Assembly: GCA_937871625.1 (NCBI GenBank)
Contig: CALMRD010000041.1
Location: 1-33,270, forward strand
DNA: 33,270 nt
Source: an uncultured Bacteroidales bacterium
GTDB lineage: Bacteria; Bacteroidota; Bacteroidia; Bacteroidales; VadinHA17
Direction: 5' to 3'
Each line of letters opens with the position of its first letter. Position 1 is the first letter of the stretch. Below the pieces are notes generated by a model, which saw only the letters and a program-made list of their open reading frames with translations, was not told where the DNA came from and did no database searches. Position numbers and translations under genes: made by a program. Positions 9,803 through 19,015 of this stretch are shown piece after piece.

Positions 9803-12253
9803 ATGTCAAAACCTTACGGGCAAGGTTATAATTGGATTTTCTGGACTGATATGGCGCTGACGGTGATCACAGCCGCCGTACTGCTGACTGTGATTACCGG
9901 ACTGCCTCTGTTCAGGGTGACTCCTGTGCTCTATTCAGCTTCACTGGTGATCGCGGCTGCAGGCCTGTTACTTATGGCGAGAGACCGATCCATGATCAGG
10001 CTCCTGAGAAAACTGGGATTACAGGGCAGACTTCTTGCTGCCCCGGTGATGCTCCTGCTGCTTTCAGTGCCTGCTGCTATTATTTATTTAAGCTATGATC
10101 TGAACGGAGAGGAAGCACTGAAGCTGCTGGCAGCTCTGTTAACCTCGCTGGCAGCCCTGATCTTTCTGACCCTGCTGATCTCCGTCTCCCTGCCCTCGAT
10201 GGGGGCTCTGCTCCACCTTTACACATCACAAACGGGAGAGGGTAAGAATACCAACAGCCTTCAATGGAAGGCCCTTGCAGCAACAGCTCTGCTCTTTGCC
10301 ATACTCTTCTTCTGGCAGATGTTATCTGACAGTGACCCGGCCCGCATGACGGTCATGCTTCCACTGCTCTCCCTGTTTCTGATAATCCTTGACATCATAC
10401 TGGCAACCGGGTTCAGAAATTCATTGGCGGCGGGCTTCAGAGGGAAGCTGCCCTCTTCAGAACGTGCCGGAGATGACACATTCATTGCGCATCACTCACC
10501 TGGTGACCCCGCTGCATCGCCGGGGGCTGGGGATGATACCTTCGTTAAGCGACAGTCAGCGGGCGATACTGCTGCAAGATTGCGATCTGATGGTGACGCA
10601 ACTGTCATACCACAGTCAGATGGCTTCAGAAGTGTACTGCTCTTTTCCGGTCATTATATTGACATCATCTGCGGAAGACTCGATTACCTTGTTGGCAGGG
10701 CAGATGACACCTATGCCTCTGAGGCTGTAAGAATCGCAGGCAAAACCTTTAACCCGGGATTACTGCCAGCCCTGAGGGCCATTGCCTCCGCTGACCGGTT
10801 CGGAGAGAAGGTGAGACGCGAGGCAAAGGCTGTCGCCACAGGCATCGAAAAATACTATTCAGACCCGGCCAGGAACACCGATATGCTGAGGCTGCCAGGC
10901 CTCACCGCCAGGATCATGACTGCCAGGGGGATAATGTTAAGTCCAAGAAAGCCTGCTGTCTCTGAGATTATTAAGCTGCTAAGTGAGACAGATCCTGAGA
11001 TAAGACGCACCGGACTCATTGCGGCCGGAAAATTTGGTTTTACCGAGTTGAAGGAGGAGGTGCTTCAGGCCCTCTGCACCCCTGAAACTGAAAGGGAGGC
11101 ATTCCGTGTACTGCAGCTCTTCGGACCTGAAGTCTATGGCGGCATAATCGGACAGGCGCTGAGGCCCTCCAACAGTGAAAGGGAGAACCTGATGATCATA
11201 AGGCTGCTCAGAATGATGCCTCTTACGGAGGTTGCTTCATTCATGATTAACCTCATCACCGGAGGAAATGTCTCAGTAAGGCTGAAGGCAGCTTTGTATC
11301 TGGGGGAACAGGAATATGCGCCCCCGGTACAGCAGAAGCAGAGGATAGAAGAGATTATCAGTGAGACGATTCACGCCGTGGCAAAAATCCTTACACTGCA
11401 ACAGGAAGCTGTTAAGAGAAAATACTTTGTCCTGGCACAGGCTTTGGGATATGAAAGAGGTATGAATATTGCCTTCCTGCACGCTCTTTTAGCTCTCCTG
11501 ACGGGGCGGGAGGCCGCCACCATGATCAGGCGCCATTCAGGTGACGGCAGTGTCCGGGCGGCAGAGACAGCTGCAGAGGCGGTGAGGGCAGCCGTGACAG
11601 GCCCTCTGCAGAAGCCGCTGCAGGCTCTGTTGGGCAATCATAATGACAGGAGTCGGCTAAATGAGATCTCGCTCTATTATCCTCTGAGGTCGGTTGCCGG
11701 CCACTCCCTCGTTTCATCATTGCTCTCCACGGAACAGAATATCACCGGGGTCTGGTCCAAAGCCTGCGCACTTCATAAGGTGGCAGCTGAGGGAGGCGGC
11801 ATTGACAGGGAGCTGGCAGTCTCATATCTCTTCAGTAACAACCTGATTCTCCAGGAAGAGAGTGCCCGGGCAATACGAGCCATAAACCGCGAATGGTACA
11901 GTGATGCGGAGAGCAGGCTGCCCGGACACGCCCGTACCAGAATCGAAGCTGTCATCGATGGTACGGCCCCGGAGATGGCGATGATATTTGAGAAGACGAG
12001 ATTCCTGAGCCTCTGTTTCAGCAGCATACCGGAGGAGAGAATGATAATGCTTGCAACGGCCGTGAGATACTCAGAGACCTACGATGCGGAGACGCTCCCC
12101 GGGCAGATATCATGGATCGTGCCTTCACAGGAGGGGAAAAGTGGTTTGTATTCACTTCCCGTGAGCGATATAACCGCTTTTGTCTTTCACTATTCCGAAT
12201 ACACTGATATATTTGTAGATTATATGAATAACCAGGGAAGAATCACTGCCTGA
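9803..12253 (+). CDS. Membrane protein: about 6 N-terminal TM segments, repeat-bearing linker, HEAT-like helical repeats, degenerate C-terminal domain; function unknown
   Basis: 816 aa; six hydrophobic segments in the first ~210 aa, HEAT-like helices (SETDPEIRRTGLIAAGKFGFTELKEEVLQAL etc.); no catalytic motif recognised. Confidence 0.8.
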   Translation: MSKPYGQGYNWIFWTDMALTVITAAVLLTVITGLPLFRVTPVLYSASLVIAAAGLLLMARDRSMIRLLRKLGLQGRLLAAPVMLLLLSVPAAIIYLSYDLNGEEALKLLAALLTSLAALIFLTLLISVSLPSMGALLHLYTSQTGEGKNTNSLQWKALAATALLFAILFFWQMLSDSDPARMTVMLPLLSLFLIILDIILATGFRNSLAAGFRGKLPSSERAGDDTFIAHHSPGDPAASPGAGDDTFVKRQSAGDTAARLRSDGDATVIPQSDGFRSVLLFSGHYIDIICGRLDYLVGRADDTYASEAVRIAGKTFNPGLLPALRAIASADRFGEKVRREAKAVATGIEKYYSDPARNTDMLRLPGLTARIMTARGIMLSPRKPAVSEIIKLLSETDPEIRRTGLIAAGKFGFTELKEEVLQALCTPETEREAFRVLQLFGPEVYGGIIGQALRPSNSERENLMIIRLLRMMPLTEVASFMINLITGGNVSVRLKAALYLGEQEYAPPVQQKQRIEEIISETIHAVAKILTLQQEAVKRKYFVLAQALGYERGMNIAFLHALLALLTGREAATMIRRHSGDGSVRAAETAAEAVRAAVTGPLQKPLQALLGNHNDRSRLNEISLYYPLRSVAGHSLVSSLLSTEQNITGVWSKACALHKVAAEGGGIDRELAVSYLFSNNLILQEESARAIRAINREWYSDAESRLPGHARTRIEAVIDGTAPEMAMIFEKTRFLSLCFSSIPEERMIMLATAVRYSETYDAETLPGQISWIVPSQEGKSGLYSLPVSDITAFVFHYSEYTDIFVDYMNNQGRITA
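10469..10626 (+). repeat. Three degenerate ~20-aa repeats in the linker of the 9803-12253 protein (GDDTFIAHHSPGDPAASPGA / GDDTFVKRQSAGDTAARLRS / DGDATVIPQSDG)
   Basis: Visible by eye in the translation; in frame with the CDS. Confidence 0.65.
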
Positions 12254-12267
12254 AATAGTAGTTATGT

Positions 12268-15200
12268 ATGGCTGACATGAATATCATTATACGGCCTAAT
12301 CCGTTCCCCGGCCTGAGGGCCTTCAGGCCTGATGAAGGACATCTGTTCTTCGGGCGCATGGAGAGCACAATCAAGGTTACTGCCAGGCTGAAAGAGACCG
12401 GATTTGTTGCCGTGCTCGGTGCTTCTGGCAGCGGTAAGTCCTCCCTGGTGCTCTCAGGAATCATACCGGCTCTCCTGAAGGAGAATGCTGAAGCAAAAAA
12501 GGCGTGGTCATATCTTGTATTCAGACCTGACCACAATCCGGTTGACCGCCTGGCAGCCGAACTGTCAGCCCTGTCTGCGGGCGCAGGATTCACCCAGTTA
12601 CCGGTCGCATCCGTTGCCGCATCACTGCACAACAGGTCGGAGGGACTGACTGACGTGGTCAACAAAATGAGGAAAAACCTGAGGCAGCAAATCGTGATTG
12701 TCATCGACCAGTTCGAGGAGCTCTTCAGATACAGCTCTCCATCAGGAAGAGAGGAGCCTGCAGATGATGTCACCGACTTCATTGATCTGCTGGTGAACGC
12801 AGCCCACAGGACTGATGAGGGACTCTATATCATTATGACCATCAGGTCGGAGTATGTGTCCGAATGTTCGCGTTTCCACAGCCTGACCAACCTGATGAAC
12901 AGCAGCAGCTATCTTCTCCCTCAGATATCGCTCGATGCCCTTACCTCAGTGATTGAAGATCCGGTAAGAGTGTCAGGTGCTTCCATTGACCGTTCACTTG
13001 TGAAGGTGATACTCTCTGACCTTACGGAAAGGCCCGGACAGCTGCCCGTATTGCAGCATCTGCTCATGCGCCTGTGGAACCAGTGGAGCAGAAGCGGTGA
13101 TATGAACCGGCCTCTGAGCATTGCTGACTATGAGGCTGTCGGTCAGCTGAAAGGAGCCATCTCTCAGCATGCCGGCCAGGCTCTCGAATCGCTTGATGAG
13201 CGGCACAGATATGTGGCCTCACGGATCTTCCGTACCATAACTGCAAGGACGGACGACGGCAGGGAGCTGCGAAAACCTGAGCGCATCATCTCCATCTCCA
13301 GGCAGACAGGCTGCACCATAGAAGAGATAATACAGGTGGCTGAAGTTTTCAGGAGCCCGGAATACTCCTTCATTACCCCTTCCAAGGAGGTTGCCCTGAC
13401 CACTGACAGCGTGCTTGACCTCACGCATGAAAGCATCATTCGACTCTGGAGCATGCTCCGCAAGTGGATTGATGATGAGGAGGCCTCCCGCAAACTGTAT
13501 TTGCAGCTTGCCAGGGCAGCCGAACATTACCAGGAGGGCACCGGCAAGCTGTGGAGTGCCCCCGATCTTCTGCTGGCTGTCAGGTGGAGGGAGGAGAACA
13601 ACCCGACACTGGCCTGGGCCGAAAAGATAGACCCCGCCTTCGAGAGGACAATGCTCTTCCTGAGAAACTCCGAGGAAGAGTATGCAGTCAGGGAGGAGTA
13701 CCGCCGCAAGACGGGCACTGAAAGTATAAGACGGTCGCGGCTTATAGCAGGGATCCTTGGACTGATGGCCCTGATAACGCTCATTGCCCTTGGCACTGTC
13801 TTTTCACTCCGCAACAAGGCAGAGAAACAGAAGTCGGTGGCACTGCAGATCAAAGATGAGGCACTGGCATTCAGCGACCTGCTGAGCGACAGCCTGAACA
13901 CGCTTCAGGACACACTGAAGACGGCATCGATGCAGTTTGAACTTGAAAGAGAGAATACTCTCACTGCTGTAACCAGGGCTGCCGAGGCAGAAAAGAAAGC
14001 AGCTGAGGCAGTGCGGACTGCCAGGGAATCGGTCTCGGAGAAGGCCGCTGCCGTGGCTGCAGCACTGGAGGAGAGCAGGCGCAAGATGCTCGCCGTGGCT
14101 ACCTCACTGTCAGTAAGGTCATTGAATTATTCCGGAGAGAAGGAGCTGCAGATATTGCTTGCCAGACAGGCCTATATCTTTAATGACCGCTACTCGGGAA
14201 CAGAGAATGACCCCGATCTCTTCCTGGCACTGTATGATGTAGGTAAAAGATACGGCAACAGGTACTACTCGCGATTCCTCGCTGATGGTTCAATGATGAC
14301 GGCAATGGTGGAAGATCCTGCCGGAGACTGTGTCTATACTGCTGACAGCGAAGGAAAGGTGTTGCGCTGGCAGAGCAACCAGGCTGCATGGAGCCGGAGA
14401 ATGATATGGTCTGGAGACAAGATCATCAGGGCCATGACCATCAGTCCCGATGCGTCCTGGCTGGCCTGCGGCACTGAGACCTCAGAGATAGTCATGATAC
14501 CCCTCGCTGATGACTCTATAGGTTATACCATGACCGGATCCGGCGGTGGTGTTACAGCCCTGATCTTCTCATCCGGCAATAACCTACTGTGGTCATCCCG
14601 TACCAACGGCACGGTAAGTGAGTGGGATCTTGTTTCTCACCGTGAGCGCGTGGTGGATCAGTACCCGGAAGGGATAGCTGCACTGGATCTGTCGGCAGAC
14701 CACTCCATGATGGCCGCACTGACACAGGAGGGAAAGGTGCTGCTCTGGAATCTGGCCGCACCCGGTGAGAAGTACACAATCGAAAACAGCAACAGCAGGT
14801 TTACTGCACACCGGTTTCTGGCCCGGGGCAATATGCTGGCCACCGGAGACAGTGAAGGCGCATTGCAGATATGGAATGCATCAGGAAGAAATGTGGAGAC
14901 GACTGCCGAGGGCCATCAAAGTGCTGTAAGATGCATAGCATACAACCACCACGATGAACAAATTGCCACAGCAGATGATTCGGGAGAGATAAGACTCTGG
15001 TCATTGAGCGATATGAGCCAGCCCCCGGTGGTGATATCAGACAGCGAGAAGGAGATTGTTTCGATTACTTTCACCGATCAGGGCAACGCTTTCCTTACTG
15101 CTGCCGGCAGCTCTGTTACACGTCGGCCGGCGCATGTGAGATGCATGACCGGGGAGCTCTGTGACAAGGTGACCCGTAACCTCACGGAGAAGGAGTGGAG

Positions 15201-15291
15201 CGCATTTGTGGGGCGTGACATTGAGTATGAACCCACCTGCCCCGATAAGGCATTCCGTATCCGGGTGAGGGAGATCATCGGAGCCAGGTAA
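12268..15291 (+). CDS. nSTAND1-type P-loop NTPase with single TM helix, coiled coil and C-terminal WD40 propeller
   Basis: 1007 aa; NPFPGLRAFRPDEGHLFFGR nSTAND1 entry, Walker A LGASGSGKSS, Walker B IVIVIDQFEELF, TM LIAGILGLMALITLIALGTVF, WD-type repeats (DGTVSEWDL, EGKVLLWNL, EGALQIWN, SGEIRLWSL), terminal CxxVTRNLTEKEWSAFVG…YEPTCP. Confidence 0.9.
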   Translation: MADMNIIIRPNPFPGLRAFRPDEGHLFFGRMESTIKVTARLKETGFVAVLGASGSGKSSLVLSGIIPALLKENAEAKKAWSYLVFRPDHNPVDRLAAELSALSAGAGFTQLPVASVAASLHNRSEGLTDVVNKMRKNLRQQIVIVIDQFEELFRYSSPSGREEPADDVTDFIDLLVNAAHRTDEGLYIIMTIRSEYVSECSRFHSLTNLMNSSSYLLPQISLDALTSVIEDPVRVSGASIDRSLVKVILSDLTERPGQLPVLQHLLMRLWNQWSRSGDMNRPLSIADYEAVGQLKGAISQHAGQALESLDERHRYVASRIFRTITARTDDGRELRKPERIISISRQTGCTIEEIIQVAEVFRSPEYSFITPSKEVALTTDSVLDLTHESIIRLWSMLRKWIDDEEASRKLYLQLARAAEHYQEGTGKLWSAPDLLLAVRWREENNPTLAWAEKIDPAFERTMLFLRNSEEEYAVREEYRRKTGTESIRRSRLIAGILGLMALITLIALGTVFSLRNKAEKQKSVALQIKDEALAFSDLLSDSLNTLQDTLKTASMQFELERENTLTAVTRAAEAEKKAAEAVRTARESVSEKAAAVAAALEESRRKMLAVATSLSVRSLNYSGEKELQILLARQAYIFNDRYSGTENDPDLFLALYDVGKRYGNRYYSRFLADGSMMTAMVEDPAGDCVYTADSEGKVLRWQSNQAAWSRRMIWSGDKIIRAMTISPDASWLACGTETSEIVMIPLADDSIGYTMTGSGGGVTALIFSSGNNLLWSSRTNGTVSEWDLVSHRERVVDQYPEGIAALDLSADHSMMAALTQEGKVLLWNLAAPGEKYTIENSNSRFTAHRFLARGNMLATGDSEGALQIWNASGRNVETTAEGHQSAVRCIAYNHHDEQIATADDSGEIRLWSLSDMSQPPVVISDSEKEIVSITFTDQGNAFLTAAGSSVTRRPAHVRCMTGELCDKVTRNLTEKEWSAFVGRDIEYEPTCPDKAFRIRVREIIGAR

Positions 15292-15352
15292 AAACATTTC
15301 GTTGCTTCCCGTGTTAATCCTCAAGGCCGGTCACCCTTCCGGATGAAATGGC

Positions 15353-15360
15353 TATTTTTG
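15353..15360 (+). promoter_or_regulatory. Possible Bacteroidetes -7 box (TATTTTTG) upstream of gpmI
   Basis: Matches TAnnTTTG about 32 nt before the start codon; -33 not convincing. Confidence 0.35.
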
Positions 15361-15391
15361 CATACTGATCAAACAAACATAAAGGCATTTG

Positions 15392-16918
15392 ATGAAAGAC
15401 AAAAGAGTACTGCTGATGATCCTGGACGGCTGGGGTATAGGAGACGGAACAACGAGTGATGTTATCAGCACAACGGGTACGCCCAACATTGACCTGATAA
15501 AGAAAACATATGCTTCATCACGGCTGCTCACCTCCGGTGAGGATGTGGGACTCCCGGAAGGTCAGATGGGCAATTCGGAGGTTGGTCATCTCAACATCGG
15601 GGCAGGGAGAATTGTGTACCAGGATCTGGTTAAGATCAACAAGGCATGCCGATCAGGGGAGATACGCTCCAACAAAACGCTCTCAGATGCCTTTTCCTAT
15701 GCGCGCGACAAGGGGGTAAAGGTTCATTTTATGGGACTGCTCTCCGACGGAGGGGTTCACTCTCTTGACACCCACCTCTATGCCCTGTGCGATATGACCA
15801 TGGACTACGGACTCAGGGAGGTCTTCGTTCATGGCTTCGGTGACGGCCGCGATACCGACCCGCGAAGCGGAAAGGGATATATGGCCAGTCTTCTGAAGCA
15901 TCTGGAAAAGAGCAATGGCAGGGTAGCCTCTTTCGTGGGCAGATACTATGCCATGGACCGCGATAAGCGATGGGAAAGGATCAGGGAGGCTTATGACATG
16001 CTTGTGCACGGTATTGGAAGACCCGCCACTGACATCCTCAGTGCTATGCAGGAGTCATATGACCAGGGGGTGACCGATGAGTTCATGAAGCCGATTGTAG
16101 TCACGGATGAGGCTGGCAGGCCGCTGACAACGGTCTCTGAGGGAGATGTGGTAGTCTTTATCAACTTCAGGAACGACAGGGCACGCGAGCTGACAATGGT
16201 ACTGACACAGAAGGATATGCATGAGGAAGGGATGAAGACAGTTCCCCTCCGTTATCTTACCATGACCCCCTATGACGACAAGTTCGAGGGGCTTCACGTC
16301 ATCTTCCCGAAGGACAATGTAGAGAGGACCCTCGGAGAGATACTCGGTGAACTGGGCAAAAAGCAACTCAGGATTGCCGAGACGGAGAAATATGCACATG
16401 TGACCTTCTTCTTTTCGGGAGGCCGGGAAAAAGAGTTTCCCGGAGAGGAGAGAATACTTATTCCTTCACCCCGTGTGGCCACCTATGACCTGCAGCCTGA
16501 GATGAGCGCCTATAAGGTCAGGGATGCGGTTATCGCAGAGATCGCTAAACAGAAGTATGATTTTATTTGCCTCAATTTTGCCAATGGAGACATGGTTGGC
16601 CATACCGGAATCTATGAGGCTATACAGACGGCTGTCAGGGCCGTTGATGAATGTGCCGGTGACGTCATCAGGGCCGCAACCGCCAACGGTTATGAGGTGC
16701 TGGTCATCGCCGATCACGGTAACGCCGACTATGCCCTGAACCCTGACGGATCACCCAACACGGCCCATTCACTCAACCCTGTGCCGCTTTACCTGGTCAG
16801 CAACCGGTTCAGTGAGGTCGGGGAAGGGATCCTTGCCGATGTGGCACCTACCATACTTACCCTCATGGGTCTTCCCATACCTGAAGAGATGACCGGTAAA
16901 CCACTTGTACAGGATTAG
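15392..16918 (+). CDS. gpmI: 2,3-bisphosphoglycerate-independent phosphoglycerate mutase
   Basis: [60 protein letters not shown] at 15392; the ORF track begins at the TTG three nt upstream. Confidence 0.96.
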   Translation: MKDKRVLLMILDGWGIGDGTTSDVISTTGTPNIDLIKKTYASSRLLTSGEDVGLPEGQMGNSEVGHLNIGAGRIVYQDLVKINKACRSGEIRSNKTLSDAFSYARDKGVKVHFMGLLSDGGVHSLDTHLYALCDMTMDYGLREVFVHGFGDGRDTDPRSGKGYMASLLKHLEKSNGRVASFVGRYYAMDRDKRWERIREAYDMLVHGIGRPATDILSAMQESYDQGVTDEFMKPIVVTDEAGRPLTTVSEGDVVVFINFRNDRARELTMVLTQKDMHEEGMKTVPLRYLTMTPYDDKFEGLHVIFPKDNVERTLGEILGELGKKQLRIAETEKYAHVTFFFSGGREKEFPGEERILIPSPRVATYDLQPEMSAYKVRDAVIAEIAKQKYDFICLNFANGDMVGHTGIYEAIQTAVRAVDECAGDVIRAATANGYEVLVIADHGNADYALNPDGSPNTAHSLNPVPLYLVSNRFSEVGEGILADVAPTILTLMGLPIPEEMTGKPLVQD

Positions 16919-17491
16919 ATGCTTCAGATTGACGACACCATTGTATCACTTGCACTCATTGAGAAGGATTTTTCGTGTGACCTGAAGGCATGCAAAGGCA
17001 GCTGTTGCAGATACGGTGATACGGGTGCACCCCTGACGCCTGCTGAAGCGGCCATCCTCGGGAGGATCTGGCCTGAACTCCGGCCATACCTGAGGCAGGA
17101 GGGGATAAGGGCCATAGAGGAGATGGGCACCAGCATCAGGGATATTGAGGGAGAGGATGTGACTCCCCTCATAAACAATGAAGAGTGTGCCTATACAATA
17201 ATGGAAAAGGGTATCTTCAAATGCGGAATTGAGATGGCATTCAATGCAGGAGCCGTAGATTTCAGGAAACCACTCTCCTGCCACCTCTTCCCGGTCAGGG
17301 TGAAGCAGTATCGCGATTTCAGGGCCGTGAACTACGAAGAGTGGTCTATCTGCCGTCCGGGTGCTGCCGCAGGCGCAAGAGAGGGAAGAAAACTCTATGC
17401 CTTCCTCAGGGAGCCCCTTATAAGGGCTTTCGGGGAGGAGTGGTATGACAGGCTACAGTGGTCAGCAAACGAATTTGCCAAAAACAAATAA
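16919..17491 (+). CDS. DUF3109 family cysteine-rich protein
   Basis: 190 aa; FSCDLKACKGSCCRYGDTGAPL, CAYTIMEKGIFKCGIEMAFNAG, KPLSCHLFPVRV: conserved Cys clusters of this family. Confidence 0.88.
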   Translation: MLQIDDTIVSLALIEKDFSCDLKACKGSCCRYGDTGAPLTPAEAAILGRIWPELRPYLRQEGIRAIEEMGTSIRDIEGEDVTPLINNEECAYTIMEKGIFKCGIEMAFNAGAVDFRKPLSCHLFPVRVKQYRDFRAVNYEEWSICRPGAAAGAREGRKLYAFLREPLIRAFGEEWYDRLQWSANEFAKNK

Positions 17492-17493
17492 TC

Positions 17494-18873
17494 ATGGAAG
17501 TAATCAAAAGTTACATTGAAACAAACAGGGAGAGATTCCTTGAAGAGCTTTTCGGGCTCATACGTATCCCATCCATCAGCGCATCAGAAGCCAACAAACC
17601 TGAGATGATGAAGGCAGCGGAATATATCCGCGACCTGCTCCTCGGTAACGGGGCTGACCGCGCGGAGGTCTATCCCACACCGGGGAACCCTATCGTATAC
17701 GGTGAGAAGACCATAGACCCGTCACTGCCTACCATACTGGTCTACGGCCACTATGATGTTATGCCTGCAGAACCGGTCGACAAATGGCTGTCGCCACCCT
17801 TTGAGCCGGAGATACGAGACGGCAAGATATGGGCCCGCGGTGCCGATGACGACAAGGGACAACTGTTTATGCACCTGAAGGCGTTTGAGATGATGACCGC
17901 CACAGGCACACTGCCGTGCAATGTCAAGTTCATGATAGAGGGCGAGGAGGAGGCCGGATCAGTAAGCATCGCCGGATTCTGTTCTGAATATAAGGAGATG
18001 CTTCGTTCAGACGTAATACTGGTCTCTGACACTACCATAATATCTACCGATATGCCTTCAGTCACATCCGGACTCAGAGGGCTCTCCTATATCCAGATAG
18101 AGGTTACGGGTCCTAACCGCGACCTGCACTCGGGAATCTACGGCGGGGCGGTAGTGAATCCCTGCAATGTCATCTGCGATATCATCTCGCAGCTGAAGGA
18201 TAGTAACGGGAAGGTAACCATCCCGGGATTCTATGATAAGGTGTCAGTCCCCACCGACACCGAGAGGGAAAAGATGGCCGAAAGACCCTTTAACCCGGAG
18301 AAATACAAGAAGGCAATAGGGGTTGAAGCACTGGCCTCGGAGAAAGGATTTACGACACTCGAAAGCACAGGCATCAGACCCACACTTGATGTGAACGGGA
18401 TATGGGGCGGTTATATCGGCGAAGGTGCAAAGACCATTCTCCCCTCAAAAGCTTCTGCCAAGATCTCAATGAGGCTTGTGCCTTACCAGAAGGCCGAAGA
18501 GATAGCTGAAATGGCAATTAACCATATAAAAGCCATTGCTCCGGCCGGCGTAAAGGTAACCGCAGAATATCTCCACGGTGGCGAAGCTTATGTCAGTCCC
18601 ATTGACACTCCCGAATACCTTGCTGCTGAACGGGCCTACGAGGATATCTTCGGCAAGAAACCGATCCCCGTGCGCAGCGGTGGCAGCATACCAATCATCT
18701 CTACATTTGAAAAGATACTGGGAGTCAAGTCGATACTCATGGGTTTTGGCCTGGAGGATGATGCCATACACTCGCCCAATGAGAACTATCCTCTTGAAAA
18801 CCTCTTTGCGGGGATGAGAGCGATACCCCTCTATTTTAAATACTATACGGAAATGAAGAGGGCAGCGAAATAA
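17494..18873 (+). CDS. M20 family dipeptidase/metallopeptidase
   Basis: LVYGHYDVMPAEP, WARGADDDKGQL, MIEGEEEAGS, PNRDLHSGIYGG. ATG at 17494 preferred over the ORF-track start at 17458. Confidence 0.93.
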   Translation: MEVIKSYIETNRERFLEELFGLIRIPSISASEANKPEMMKAAEYIRDLLLGNGADRAEVYPTPGNPIVYGEKTIDPSLPTILVYGHYDVMPAEPVDKWLSPPFEPEIRDGKIWARGADDDKGQLFMHLKAFEMMTATGTLPCNVKFMIEGEEEAGSVSIAGFCSEYKEMLRSDVILVSDTTIISTDMPSVTSGLRGLSYIQIEVTGPNRDLHSGIYGGAVVNPCNVICDIISQLKDSNGKVTIPGFYDKVSVPTDTEREKMAERPFNPEKYKKAIGVEALASEKGFTTLESTGIRPTLDVNGIWGGYIGEGAKTILPSKASAKISMRLVPYQKAEEIAEMAINHIKAIAPAGVKVTAEYLHGGEAYVSPIDTPEYLAAERAYEDIFGKKPIPVRSGGSIPIISTFEKILGVKSILMGFGLEDDAIHSPNENYPLENLFAGMRAIPLYFKYYTEMKRAAK

Positions 18874-19015
18874 TTATCACTGCTGCGCTGGCCACATAAC
18901 CCTGCCGATGCGTGTCTGCAGTCAGGCCGGTTACAAAAAGTCAAATAGAATCTACTGTCGGGTGGCTGGAACAGGGCCGGATTTGCGCTGTCGGATACCG
19001 GTTGCGGCTGTGCTG

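Noticed and set aside
12243-12782. 179-aa minus-strand ORF opposite the nSTAND1 N-terminus
   Set aside because: Antisense to the Walker A/B-encoding region; Ser-rich translation typical of a shadow frame.
12268-15291. Calling the nSTAND1-WD40 gene an anti-phage Avs-type defence protein
   Set aside because: No effector domain or neighbouring defence genes are visible, and the locus is housekeeping; sequence alone does not support it.
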